From Funneliformis mosseae (taxonomy: Eukaryota; Glomeromycota; Glomeromycetes; Glomerales; Glomeraceae): a stretch of 25,923 bases of DNA. Below, piece after piece: positions 11,101-21,911 of this stretch (position 1 is the first letter of the stretch; each line of letters starts with the position of its first letter). The stretch spans positions 1-25,923 of the forward strand of contig CAJVPP010000812.1 of the NCBI GenBank assembly GCA_910592005.1, given 5' to 3'. The notes below the pieces were generated by a model that saw only the letters and a program-made list of their open reading frames with translations, was not told the DNA's origin and searched no databases. The position numbers were made by a program, and so were the translations under genes.

Positions 11101-14100
11101 TTTCATGAAAATCCTAAACAAACAGAAATTCTCATGCAAATGTTGCAAGATTATCAATTAGGTATTTAAACATAACAATCTTATCAGAAAACGAATGTAA
11201 TATGTTATATATCAATAATATAATTATGTTTTAACAGGGGAGCACTTGTTATTGATCGGTAATCAGGGAGTAGGAAAAAATAAGTTGGCAGATTACTTTT
11301 TGCAATTGTTGAGATTACCTAGAGAATATATCCAATTGCACCGGTATGTTTAAATATTTTAATATTTGTATTTTAAATACGGATGATTAAAACTTCTATG
11401 TTGTTTTTTAATGATTGTAGTGACACAACAGTGCAGAGCTTAACGGCTACACCTTCTATCGTAGATGGTGTGTTACAGTTTGAAGATTCTCCGTTAGGTA
11501 TGGATTTTAAGACCAAACACATTCATTTATATTATCATGATATGTATACTAATCCACATTCTTCATATAGTTAAGGCTGTTAAAAATGGTAATTAAACGT
11601 ATTAAGCTTATATATATATTATTGTCATGCTTTATATAATAACTATAAATTATGAACATTACAGGATATGTATTAGTGGTTGATGAAGCAGATAAAGCAC
11701 CAACTTATGTAACAGCCGTGCTAAGAAATCTTCTTGAAGATGGTCAAATGGTTTTAGGTGATGGAAGAAGAATAGTGTCTACAATATCATCTAAAGATGC
11801 TAAAGAATGTATTGTTATACATAGAAATTTCAGAATGATAGTATTGGCGAATAGGCCAGGTGGGAATTTGTCTATGCGTAAGATGTAAATTAAATCTTTA
11901 ATAACATTTATTTGTTCATATTTATAGGATTTCCTTTCCTTGGTAATGATTTTTATAGGGAAATTGGGGATGTTTTCAGTTGGTGAGCAATTGTTATTAT
12001 GATTTCTTTTGTTAAACTATAAATAATTTTTGGTTTTAATAGTCACGCTGTAGACAATCCCGATTCAGAATCTGAAATGTTTCTGTTGACAAGATATGCA
12101 CCAGATATTTCGGAGGATTTACTTCTTAAATTGACAGCAGCATTTGGTGATTTAAGAAAATTAGTAGACGAGGGATTGATTTCTTATCCATATTCCACTA
12201 GAGAATTGGTCAATATTGTTAAGCATATGCAGGTAAATAAGCATTCTTATGAATATCGTGTTTAACTACGTAATTTACTAAATAGAACTTTAATTTTATT
12301 CGAGATAGCAATATCCTGATGAAGGAATCTCGCGTATATTACAAAATGTTTTTGATTTTGATCAATATGATAAAGATTCAAAGGATCTTTTAATTGAAAC
12401 CTTCCAGAAACATGGAATTCCTGTTGGATTAGAATCAGATTTTTCGATTAAATTAGGGAAAAGGATACCGTTGAGTAAACCTATAGTTACTGAACTTTGG
12501 ACAAAATCAATTTCTGATAATAAAGTTTGCGTAGTTAAACAGGAACCTATAATATTTGGTGTATGTATAAATATAAATGTTGTTTATGGAGATGAATTGA
12601 TTAATTCTAATGAAGATTTTTTTTCTAGGGGGACTGGGAAATTAAAGTTAATAAATCGAGAGAGCTCGATCGAACTGAAGGTAAGATAGGATCCTTATTT
12701 TTTAACATGCGATGAAAAATGATTTGACAAATTTTCTTTTGTTAGGTCGAATTGTGACTTTTACCGAACAAATTTATAATTTCAAGATTCCAACTCGCGG
12801 TGAAGCGCTTGATATAGTCGCACTTTCTGATGGATCATTGTTTGTAATTACAACAAATCCTATGACGATTCATACAGTTGACCAAAATCACCAAAAAGTT
12901 CGAAGTATAGAGATGTACGAATTCTTCCCATTACAAAAAGGTAAGAATTTATTAATATTTAATTGATAATCATTACGAAAATTTCAAAGATCAAAGTTTT
13001 TTTATTTTTTAGCTTCGCCAAGATTAAGAATGGCGATAGTACAAACACAAGAAACATGGTATATTATATTACATAATCCAGCTGAAAATTCATTATTTTC
13101 CATTGATTTAACAAGAAGTATAGCTGCAGCGGACATCGTATTGATCAATAAAATAGGGGTAAATTAATTTGTCATTTTTTTTTTTCTGTCTCATGAATCT
13201 TTTTTTTTTTTTAGAAAAATACTTCAACATCATCATCAATTATAGTTAACTGGGTTAAATCCCGTGAAGTCAATTATGTTAAAAGATTATGAATCCCTCG
13301 GGATTTTAGGTATGGGAACTAATACAACGATGAATATCACTTCCATAATTTTTAATGATAAATAAATAATATTTTTATAGTTTTTTATCAGATTGATAGA
13401 CCAACTATACTTTTATTGGATTTCAATACCAATACTCAGCATATTATTGAAGTTCCAGTTAACAGTAAGTGTCATGCTAATTTTCTTTGAAACCTTGTTT
13501 TTTTTAGCCGTTTATAAACTCTTTATCACATGTATAGTATCACGTTTATATTTGTTGAGGACAAATGTGTGGTTATTAAGAGATTGTTCAAAAGGACAAT
13601 ATCATCTTTTGTATGCTGACGATCAGCAAACAATGTATGTATTCATATATATTCGATCAATAACAACATATTTAAATTCAGCTAATATTATTTAATGATA
13701 ATAGGATTCCTAATATGATTCCTGATATAATCAAGAATATTGACATTAAAGGATTATTTAAACCTAATCCGGAAACAATAACTTATTTGTCAAACGATGG
13801 CGTTCCATATCCAAAAGTGTATGATTTATTCTCATCACCTTTATTATATCATATAAATCAATTAATAGACATTTATGTTTAATTTTGTTATTAGATCATC
13901 TGCCAGATTTTCACATAATGAAAATGATTCTATTGCTTTATCTATTGTATCTAACTTACCCGAAGCATTGTTGGAAAATCCGTCAAATAATTCTAAAGCC
14001 GAAATTATTTCATTTATGAGAGAAAGTGGTGATGATGGAAGGAATTATTATAAGAATTTAAAGACCTCTTCTTTATTTTTAAGAAAGTCTGGCCAATTAG

Positions 14101-16474
14101 CTACTATTATTCCATTAAAGGTATGCTGATGTTTTATATATATATATATATAATTTGCTTTATATTTCTTACAAGTAATTTTAACATTGATTTTAAAATT
14201 TATAGGATGGAAGAAGTGAAGGTTATTTAGAACTATTTAATCCCGTACAGACTACGTTATGGAGGGTTATAATACCTTTAGCTATTCCTGAAACCGGTCT
14301 AATTAAGAAGTGAGCCAGCTTTATATTCTAAAATATAATTGATAGCCAATTATAATGTGTGTATTTTTTTAATTTTACTTTCATAGTGATCCAGCATTAA
14401 ATGCTATCGGTAGTCCTTACATACATTTTGAAAGAACTGCCGCATCTATGCTGGAATTACCTAATGGTGATTTGTTGACCATGGATATTAGTGGTATGTG
14501 AATTGTTTTGGATATATGTTAAAGCTGCTGATTAAATATCGTGTATTAATTTGAAATTTAATTTAGGCGTCGTGAGAGTATGGCAAGTTGATGCTGGACA
14601 ATTAATAAACGCTGCTAACACTTGGAGGAAACTTGTTGGTTCTATTGACCAACGTGTATTATCTATCATATATGAAGACTCGGAGGTATAGTATAATTTT
14701 TGTATGTTTCAAAATAAACTGCCGAATCAAATCTTTATTATATTATTTTTATAGGGGAATACGATTTATGAACAAGCGGAAAATGTTGGAGTGAGTTCAC
14801 AGGAAGGAAGTTCTGGTAATGGAGGAAGTGGGGGGAATGAAGGTGGTGAAAATTCTAACGAAGGAGCAGATGGAGCAGGTGGTGGTGGTGGTGTTCCGAG
14901 TGATCCATTGAATTTTAAAGGTCGTGAACCTACATTTATTGATGTTAGTAATTTGGAAATTGTAAGTCAAATACGAAAAATTATTATATTCTTTTTTCCA
15001 TTAACTTAAAAATGGTTAATCCAATCTTAAATAAATTAGAGAACTGAGGCCAAACCACCCTTTGAACTTACTGACGCTCAGAGGTAAAAAAGAAAAAAAA
15101 TCATATTTATCTCCTTTTTATTTATTCATATTAATTCACGCTTTGTCTTTAATAATCTCAGAGAATTACATGAAATATCTATGCAAAAACGTCGTGAACA
15201 AGTTAATATGACTCAAGCAGATTCTGACAAATTTAGATCATATTTAGCAAATGTACAGCGTGAAATTCGAGAGTTACGTGTTATATTAGAAAGTATTGAA
15301 GCAAAAAATAAAGAACGCGTTTGGTTAAAAAATCAAAGTTCTGGCGACATTGATGATACAAAACTGTAAGTGTTTAATAGGAATAAATAATCTGAATAAT
15401 TTGGTATCCTTTTCTTATTCTAAACTATGTATTATAATCAGAATTGAGGGATTGACTGGGGATAGAAATATTTACAAAAGACGTGGTGAAAATGATCCCG
15501 AAGTTGGATTCTTCCAAAATCTTCCTAAGAAAATGTATTTCTTATTTGATATAAGTGCAAGGTAAGGGTAAAAATTATTAATAAATTTTAATTAATTAAA
15601 TTATGAAGGTTTAATTTATTTTTAATTTAATTATTAGTATGTATCGTTTTAATTCGCATGATCGACGGCTGGAGAGGTCGATGGAAGTCGCGCTCAGTAT
15701 GTAGATTTCATTATTTAATTTTAAGATATAAAAAGAAATTAACGGAACTAACTATCTTCATTTTTTTTTTTTTAAAAAAAAATTTAGTGGTTATGGAATC
15801 ATTTAAGTCGTTTGAACACAAATTTCAATATAGAATTATTGGACATAGTGGAGATGGACCTAATATCGAATTTGTCAAAGAAGGACAATATCCTCGCACG
15901 GAAAAAGAATCATTGAAAATATTAAATCAAATGTTTAATCATTCGCAATTTTGTCTTAGTGGAGGTAAATAGTTTGTCGTTAAATGCTATATAGAAATGA
16001 CACTAATTTAAAATTTTTTATTTTATAGATAATACAGTTAGTGCTACCGCTCATGCTATTAAAGATATCGTGAAAGAAGATGCAGATGATTATTTTGTCG
16101 TTGTACTCTCAGATGCGAATATTCAACAATATAGAATTAATCCAGAAGATATTTCGAAAGGTAATATATTATACAAATCTTAATCAATTCATATAATTGT
16201 TTATAAAATACATTTTTCTTCCTTAATTTATAGTATTGAAATCTGATGAAAGAGTAACTACAAGTATAATATTTATTGGATCTTTAGCAGATCAAGCAGA
16301 ACAGTAAGTTTTAAATTCAACTATTTTAGCTTTGAAATTCTAATTGCTAAATCAATTTTTCATGCTGTTAGGTTAAAGAAATATCTAGGAAATAAGGCAC
16401 ATATTTGTATGGATAATAAAGATTTGCCAAAAATTATGAAATCTATATTCTTGGCTTCTATGTTAAAAGATTAA
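8161..16474 (+). CDS. VWA8: VWA8 orthologue: three-module AAA+ ATPase with C-terminal VWA domain
   Basis: Exons: 8161-8347, 8423-8523, 8613-8635, 8708-8752, 8836-9999, 10076-10669, 10737-10911, 10990-11161, 11238-11343, 11421-11497, 11571-11588, 11665-11859, 11928-11982, 12043-12232, 12309-12560, 12629-12680, 12746-12940, 13013-13158, 13246-13309, 13381-13464, 13538-13634, 13705-13818, 13895-14120, 14206-14309, 14387-14493, 14567-14685, 14755-14961, 15040-15083, 15162-15365, 15442-15561, 15638-15696, 15788-15964, 16029-16160, 16234-16303, 16372-16474. They join without a stop to 1,925 aa (human VWA8 is about 1,900). AAA1 has a degenerate Walker A (GLPGHLRR, ~119-126) and LILDGIEKAE. AAA2 has a canonical GGKGVGKS (489-496) but MDGID as Walker B. 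AAA3 has GNQGVGKN (828-835) and VVDEAD (892-897). A Gly/Asn/Glu-rich linker lies in exon 27 (within 1555-1623). The VWA domain has a complete MIDAS: DISAS (1742-1746), T1827 and LSD (D1853). VWA8 is a dynein-like mitochondrial ATPase in animals. The N-terminus here is Lys/Asp-rich and not a clear import signal. Exon 19's acceptor was chosen to keep the frame. Confidence 0.95.
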
Positions 16475-16478
16475 TAAA
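16473..16478 (+). terminator. Possible VWA8 polyadenylation signal
   Basis: AATAAA overlaps the stop codon of VWA8 (TTAATAAATT). Further AATAAA-like words occur near 16721. In such AT-rich DNA the word is common, so this is a weak call. Confidence 0.25.
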
Positions 16479-16500
16479 TTGGCTAACAGGAACTGTTGTG

Positions 16501-16555
16501 TGTCCGGAGATAAGGAACTTTAAAATATAATTATTAATACGGCGATCGCCGGACA
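16501..16555. repeat. Inverted repeat with inner 12-bp palindrome downstream of VWA8
   Basis: TGTCCGG at 16501-16507 is complementary to CCGGACA at 16549-16555, and the perfect palindrome CGGCGATCGCCG sits at 16540-16551. In the VWA8 transcript this could fold only weakly because the two pairings compete. No known element is recognised. Confidence 0.4.
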
Positions 16556-17203
16556 GACTGACATGTCGATCCTATTGACTTGTACTGAAAAGTCCTTCGG
16601 ACAATAATTTACTAATATTTTTGATAAATGTTAAGAAAAAGAGTAGCATAATAATGATTTAGTATATATATAAAAGGAAGCTCCTTATAATTTATTGTTA
16701 TAATTTATTGTTATAAAAGTAATAAATATTAATGTTAGTCTACTTTTTCAACAAAACTGGTTAATGATTATTCAATTAAATCAATTATGATCTTTATTAC
16801 TCTATTATTTATAAATTTAGATATCATTATTTTAGCGATGTTTTATATAATAATAAAATCATGTGGCTTTCCAAAATATTTGTCACATCCCTGTTTTTCT
16901 ATTTTAATTTGGGCAACCCTTTACATTTTTCTTTTTTCTCACAACACTAAAAAAATAAAAATAAAAAAAAAAAAAATGTTTTTTATCGCCTATCGCTTTT
17001 TTGTTGGCTTTTTCCTTTATATGTCGTAAAGTAAGTATTTCCTCGTTCTACAATCTAACGACGATGTCAAACCGTCCCTTTGCCTAAGCCTCCTTCCGGA
17101 TTGCATGGCCTTTACATGCTTTCATTAGTTTGGAGAGCTGATGACGCATACGTGAGGATCGTTCGTGGCTACCAAACGCTCTTATTGTATTGAAAGGCCT
17201 CTT

Positions 17204-17343
17204 CTATTCTCCCTTGCGGAGACAAATCAAACTTGGGTTGGTTATAGTTTGTTATTTTCCCTTGCGGAGACAAATCAACTTTGGTTGGTTATAGCTTGCT
17301 ATTTTCCCTTGCGGAGACAAATCAACCTTTGGGTGGTTATAGC
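17204..17343. repeat. Three-copy tandem repeat, period 47-48 bp
   Basis: The unit contains CCCTTGCGGAGACAAATCAA and ends in GGTTGGTTATAG. CCCTTGCGGA starts at 17211, 17259 and 17306, giving spacings of 48 and 47 bp. Copies differ by a few substitutions and one indel. The spacing change from 48 to 47 breaks any reading frame, which speaks against a coding repeat. Confidence 0.8.
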
Positions 17344-18729
17344 AATGCCAAAATATTTATTAAGTTTACCTATTCGGTTTACTGATTTTTTTTTACCTTT
17401 TTTTTTTTTTAGTGAAAACGTTCATCACTTGCAGATAAAGGGATCTGCAAACGATTAATTCTACGATTGCGACGAGGATACGATGTGATATTTATTTAAT
17501 GGACCCTCCAATAATATTTGAAAAAGAAACTTGTTTAATAATATAATTAGTTATTCTTATTTGTACGACCAAAAGTCTTTTTATCAATAAAAGTTCAAAA
17601 CAATTTCTCATTATCTATTAAAATCTATTCGCTTTTTCTCGTATTACTTGTAACATGTTTAAGAACAAGAACCATTGTCGGACTAAATGTAACGTGAGGG
17701 TAATTTTTTAAAAAAAAAGAATTTTGCGAAAAATCTTCAGTTAGCAACGCGTAGTATTTAATAAGGTGATCCCGGATAGTGAAAATTGCATCGCTCCTTA
17801 AATTTGAAAGATTATTATTGTATTAAAAAATTATTATTTATTTCTTGCTACATTGAAAAAAATTATGTCGAGGATTGATATTTTTCGAACGCTCTATAAT
17901 ATGATACCCAATAAATATACATTAAAATATGTTGTGAACAAAGATGAAAAAGCGTTTGATCATAAGTTAATATAAAGTTATATCCTAAATGATCATCATA
18001 ATATAACACGTGGGAAGTATCAATCATTATCATTCAAAAAAAAAAAAAAAAAAAATATGTATCTGTTAGATTTTGACATTGTAATAATAGTTTTTCTCCA
18101 ATAGCTCTGTATTGTTGTAAATTCAATGGATTCTCATCCTGGAAGAACGATATGCATGGGTTATTCGGTCATGAGCTTCGCGATTGGATTTCTTGAACTT
18201 GATGATAGCGATGATTAGTTGGATATCTAATTTGGTGCTAATTTTTTACTTTCTTTTATATTATTGTCATATATATGGCTCATCTATAAGTATACTGAAT
18301 TGATGCCACGTAAACGACAATGATTATTTAATTATATTTTATTGATTGAGGAGTAAATGCAGTTGCTCCCGTTCACATACAAAAATGAGTCGAATAGAAC
18401 ATTTTTAAAAATTATTTTACATCAATAACTTAGTTAAGCTAAACTCCAACAATTTTCCTCATCTTTTCTTCATTAAACATATTAAATCCAATTCCGAAAT
18501 AAATCATTCGATTTAATAAGAATAAATTGGTAATGAAACAAATAAACATTATCGTAATAAAGAAATAAAATCTCATTAATTTTGCCCAACTTTTTAAAAA
18601 TAATGAAGAGCAATTGTTTATAACCCAATAGCGATATAATTTTATTGCGATTTCTATAAATATATATATTTTATTTTTTTAAAAAAAAAAAAGAAAAGAG
18701 GTTAAACAGCGATATATTGAAGAATAAGA

Positions 18730-20219
18730 TTAACCATGCTTTTGCTTACCTTTGAAATGATGCAGACAATAATTATAATTATTCAAATTTAAATTTTTTA
18801 ATTCGAGCTCATTTATAAATAATTCCATTATATCAGAACCATTTGAAGACGGTTTTGTCAACATTTTTGTTGGTTGTAATGGTGACATTTTTGTTCGTTT
18901 GTTTGTTGGTTCGACAATTTCTTGATATTTAAAATTAAATCGGTCACATTGTTCGGACATAAAGTGAACCTTATCATTATTTGGAATTTTCAGGACGCCA
19001 TATATATAAATCGGGTCAAATTTTTTTGCAGAATTAAATCTAGGTCGATTAGGATTTATAAAAGGATTTAAAATGTTATCCATGGAGTTATTCCAAGAAC
19101 TCATCCACCATTCATTTAATTTTTTATGGATATATTTAATAGTAGGGCGATTGCTTGGATTATGATCCCAGCATTCGCTAATTAATAATTCTAACGGGTA
19201 AGGTAATCGAGCATTTGTAAATAATTCTGGTTTTTCGATTTTAAAAGGAGGTTTCTCTTTCATTATTAAATTATGAAATGGTTTTTGTAAAGAAATTTCC
19301 CAAAATATCAACCCCAAACAATAAATATCAGATTCTTTTGTATATGGTTTTCCATTAATTATTTCGGGTGGAAGGAAATTTAATAATCCATAATTATTTG
19401 AACAACCCAAGATTTTCGTTATTATCTTTGGATTTAACTTGTTTGGGGGATAGGTCAATCCTAAATCACTCAAGTACGTTTTATAATCCGCGCTACGTAA
19501 TATATTATTTGTATGTAAATTTTCATGAAGCAATCCCTCATTATGAAGTTGCATTAACGTTGATGAAATGTCCATTAATATTTCCAACTTTTCCAACCAT
19601 AGCGAATGTGCTTGTAGTTTACTTTCATTCAAATACGTTTGAACGTTTATATCCGCGTATTGGCTTATTATTGCGTAATCTTTAGTCGTTGAATCTTGCG
19701 TTATTCCGTAATGTCGAATCAACCCCGTAACGTTATATTTTTGAGCAGAGAAGATCTAATAATTGAAGGAAAAAAATTAATCTACATCTTTTTTGTTTAA
19801 ATAAAAAAAAAAAAAAAACAATGTTATATATATACCTGGTTCAACAAATCCAATTTAATCCTTTTAGATTTATTTAAAACTTTAACTGCAACGACGCAAT
19901 TTTCTTCGCATCTTTCCCAACACTTTTCCTTATAATTCCAATAACTGATACACCCATCTTTCCAAATCGCCTTATAAACCGTACCAAACCTACCTTTTCC
20001 TACATGCTCTTGAATTTTCAATCGATTTTCTGGGATCCACTCGATTATCTCCTGACTTGATGAAGAATTTAATTGTATCCTTTGAATTAATTGGTCAATG
20101 TTCTTATTACCGCTCGTCCAATTACCGAAATCACTTTGAAAATGTTTAGAATTACACGGCTTACACCAATCATAGGCGGATCTGGATTGATGACATTCTT
20201 GACAATTATCGAATAGCAT
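18730..20219 (-). CDS. Tyrosine-kinase-like family protein, probable pseudokinase
   Basis: Two exons on the minus strand (20219-19836 and 19755-18730) join in phase 0 across an 80-bp intron to 469 aa. The N-terminus has paired cysteines, CQEC (6-9) and CKPC (19-22), like a zinc ribbon. Then come NWTSGN (33-38) and an EWIP segment, the arrangement of the hugely expanded kinase-like family of arbuscular mycorrhizal fungi. The kinase fold begins with the glycine loop GKGRFGTV (74-81) and the VAVK lysine (113). The catalytic loop reads HENLHTNN (205-212) where the family has HRDxHxxN, so the catalytic Asp is Asn. The helix-C Glu position seems to be Gln (128). DLG (225-227) and PPE (after FL) remain. 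The last ~150 residues are divergent. Likely an ATP-binding scaffold or regulator; loss of activity is an inference. Start: first ATG before the Cys module. Confidence 0.9.
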
Positions 20220-20743
20220 CTTTACCCGTATTTTATGTTTATTTGTTATATTATGAATATTATTATTAGTGCTTTGCTTGTTAAAGTTCGTTTGTAAAAA
20301 AATAAAAAAAAAATAAAAAAAAAAAAAAAAAAAAAAGATATCAAATGAGGGAATACTATATATAAAAAAATTTTTTCATTGTTGATGGCTATTTTTAAAT
20401 TTTTTCTGTGGCACGGAGGCACGGAATTTCTATTCTTAATTTAGATTCTCCTCGAGCCGGGTAATATTAAATTCTGGTATTGTAGCGAATTTAATTTTTC
20501 TCAGAGTTTATTGTATGTGAGAAGTTCTTGATTACGGAGTAAATGATCCAAAGAATGAATTTATTGATCACAAAAAAAAGCAAAAAAGGTAAGGTTTTGT
20601 TAAATATATTTTATTGTATTGTATTAGGTTAGATTGGGTTGACTCGGATGTGTAAAAAAAAAAAAAAAAAAAAAAAATCAAATAATATCATTATGTTAAT
20701 CGAATTTTAAAAAATAAAATTTAAAATTGGTAAATGGTCGATC

Positions 20744-20824
20744 ATATGGGAGGGGTTTACTATTAAAATGGATCATATGATTTACTATATTTGTAACTCG
20801 ACTTTAATAGAAAACCTCCCATAT
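20744..20824. repeat. Foldback (hairpin) repeat, second copy
   Basis: The left arm starts ATATGGGAGGGGTTTACTAT and pairs with the right arm (20799-20824), whose reverse complement starts ATATGGGAGGTTTTCTAT. The loop is about 30 bp. The loop plus right arm (20770-20819) match 6485-6534 with about seven differences in 50, so both belong to one dispersed family. No target duplication was identified. Confidence 0.6.
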
Positions 20825-21851
20825 ATTCTCTAATTATAACCACATAAATTCATTCGATTGCAGCGAGTTCAAAACGGATCTAACCCGAAAAATAAAACGG
20901 ACGCACCTGATCGACGCCTAGAAAAATCAAATTGATCAGATTTAGGTTACCAGAAAAAAAAAAGATTTTATTTATTTTCAGGATTTAGTACAACACTTGA
21001 TGCAACTAAATTATTAATTTAAATTTATCAATTTTTCAAACAACGATTCGTAATAGTATATTGTGAAGCATAAATCAAATGCATGTGCATAAAGAACGTC
21101 AATACCTAATTTAGAAAATAATCTAACCAAAATATTGAATCCTTTGATTTGTTTAAAAATTTTAATCTTTAGTTTTATTAATTTTTATTAAAGTTTTAAT
21201 ATAGCTTTACTTTTTTTGAATTTTGCAGATTTATTATTTTAATTTAGTTTTCCTAAGTTTTACCTTAGATAATTTGTTAAACCTTTAAATTTCATTTAGT
21301 AATTTTGTATCTCTATATAATCACCAAAGTTTGTTTTGCAAAAATATTAATTATACATAATAACTTTTGATCTAGTGATTATATTTCAATAAAATACTAT
21401 TATTAGAAACATCTTAATGAGAGCTTTCCAATGATTATAAGCATGACCTTATAAGACCAATACATTTTAAAATGAATAACCCGGCGATTTATAAAGGTCC
21501 CATTAAATGTTCCTACGATCTAATACAAAAACCCACTTCGTACAAAACTTTAAAAACTTGTTTTTAATACCATACGTCTTCAAAAGGTCAACGCCTTTTA
21601 TTTTGTTTATTTGAAATGTATTATTGAAAATTCCTTTGATTGGCCGAGTTAAATTGGTGCGAACGTCCAATTTTTTTTAAAAAAATCAATCGAGGTTATT
21701 CATTTCCTTTAACAGATGTAAAAAATCACAAAAGTTTTTTTCATGATAAAAAAAAACTCGTCTCACTAAACATTTAACACACATTCGGCATTTCCCCGAC
21801 CACTATGGTTAGATCGAAATCGCGATATTCCTGAAAAAGGTATTAAAGGAG

Positions 21852-21902
21852 ATTCTTTTTTTCCCTCCCCACGATATATTGAATTTCTTATTCCTTTATA
21901 AA
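21852..21902 (+). promoter_or_regulatory. Candidate core promoter or leader of the P450 gene
   Basis: A pyrimidine-rich run (TTCTTTTTTTCCCTCCCC, from 21853) is followed by TATAAA at 21897-21902, only 10 bp before the ATG. Fungal genes often start transcription just after a CT-rich stretch. The TATAAA is too close to the ATG to act as a normal TATA box. Weak call. Confidence 0.25.
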
Positions 21903-21911
21903 ATTTAAATA

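Larger units (their letters stand above)
16475..18729. other. Intergenic region between VWA8 and the minus-strand kinase gene
   Basis: The two genes converge here, so both 3' ends lie in this 2.25 kb. It holds a short inverted repeat (16501-16555), a three-copy tandem repeat (17204-17343) and poly(A) tracts near 16967, 18037 and 18682. The portion 17040-17170 has more G and C than its surroundings, but I recognised no RNA gene or protein in it. Open frames at 16787-17029 and 17165-17458 look accidental; the second only reads through the tandem repeat. Confidence 0.5.
20220..21911. other. Shared upstream region of the kinase and P450 genes
   Basis: The two genes are divergent, so this 1.7 kb should contain both promoters. 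Directly upstream of the kinase is a long A-rich run (about 20299-20337, poly(T) in the sense of that gene). Another A run lies at 20655-20677. A foldback repeat occupies 20744-20824. I saw no further gene; the rest is AT-rich single-copy-looking DNA. Confidence 0.5.

Noticed and set aside
16787..17029. 80-codon plus-strand ORF with hydrophobic stretches
   Set aside because: Composition follows the AT-rich base bias (Ile, Phe, Lys runs), and it ends in a poly(A)-encoded Lys tract; looks accidental.
17040..17170. Possible structured RNA gene in a G+C-richer patch
   Set aside because: No tRNA, 5S or snRNA signature could be recognised.
17165..17458. 97-codon ORF through the tandem repeat
   Set aside because: The 48 and 47 bp unit spacing changes the frame of the repeat, so the protein repeat is not conserved; likely a by-product.
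19368..19685. 105-codon plus-strand ORF opposite the kinase gene
   Set aside because: Antisense shadow of the kinase coding exon.
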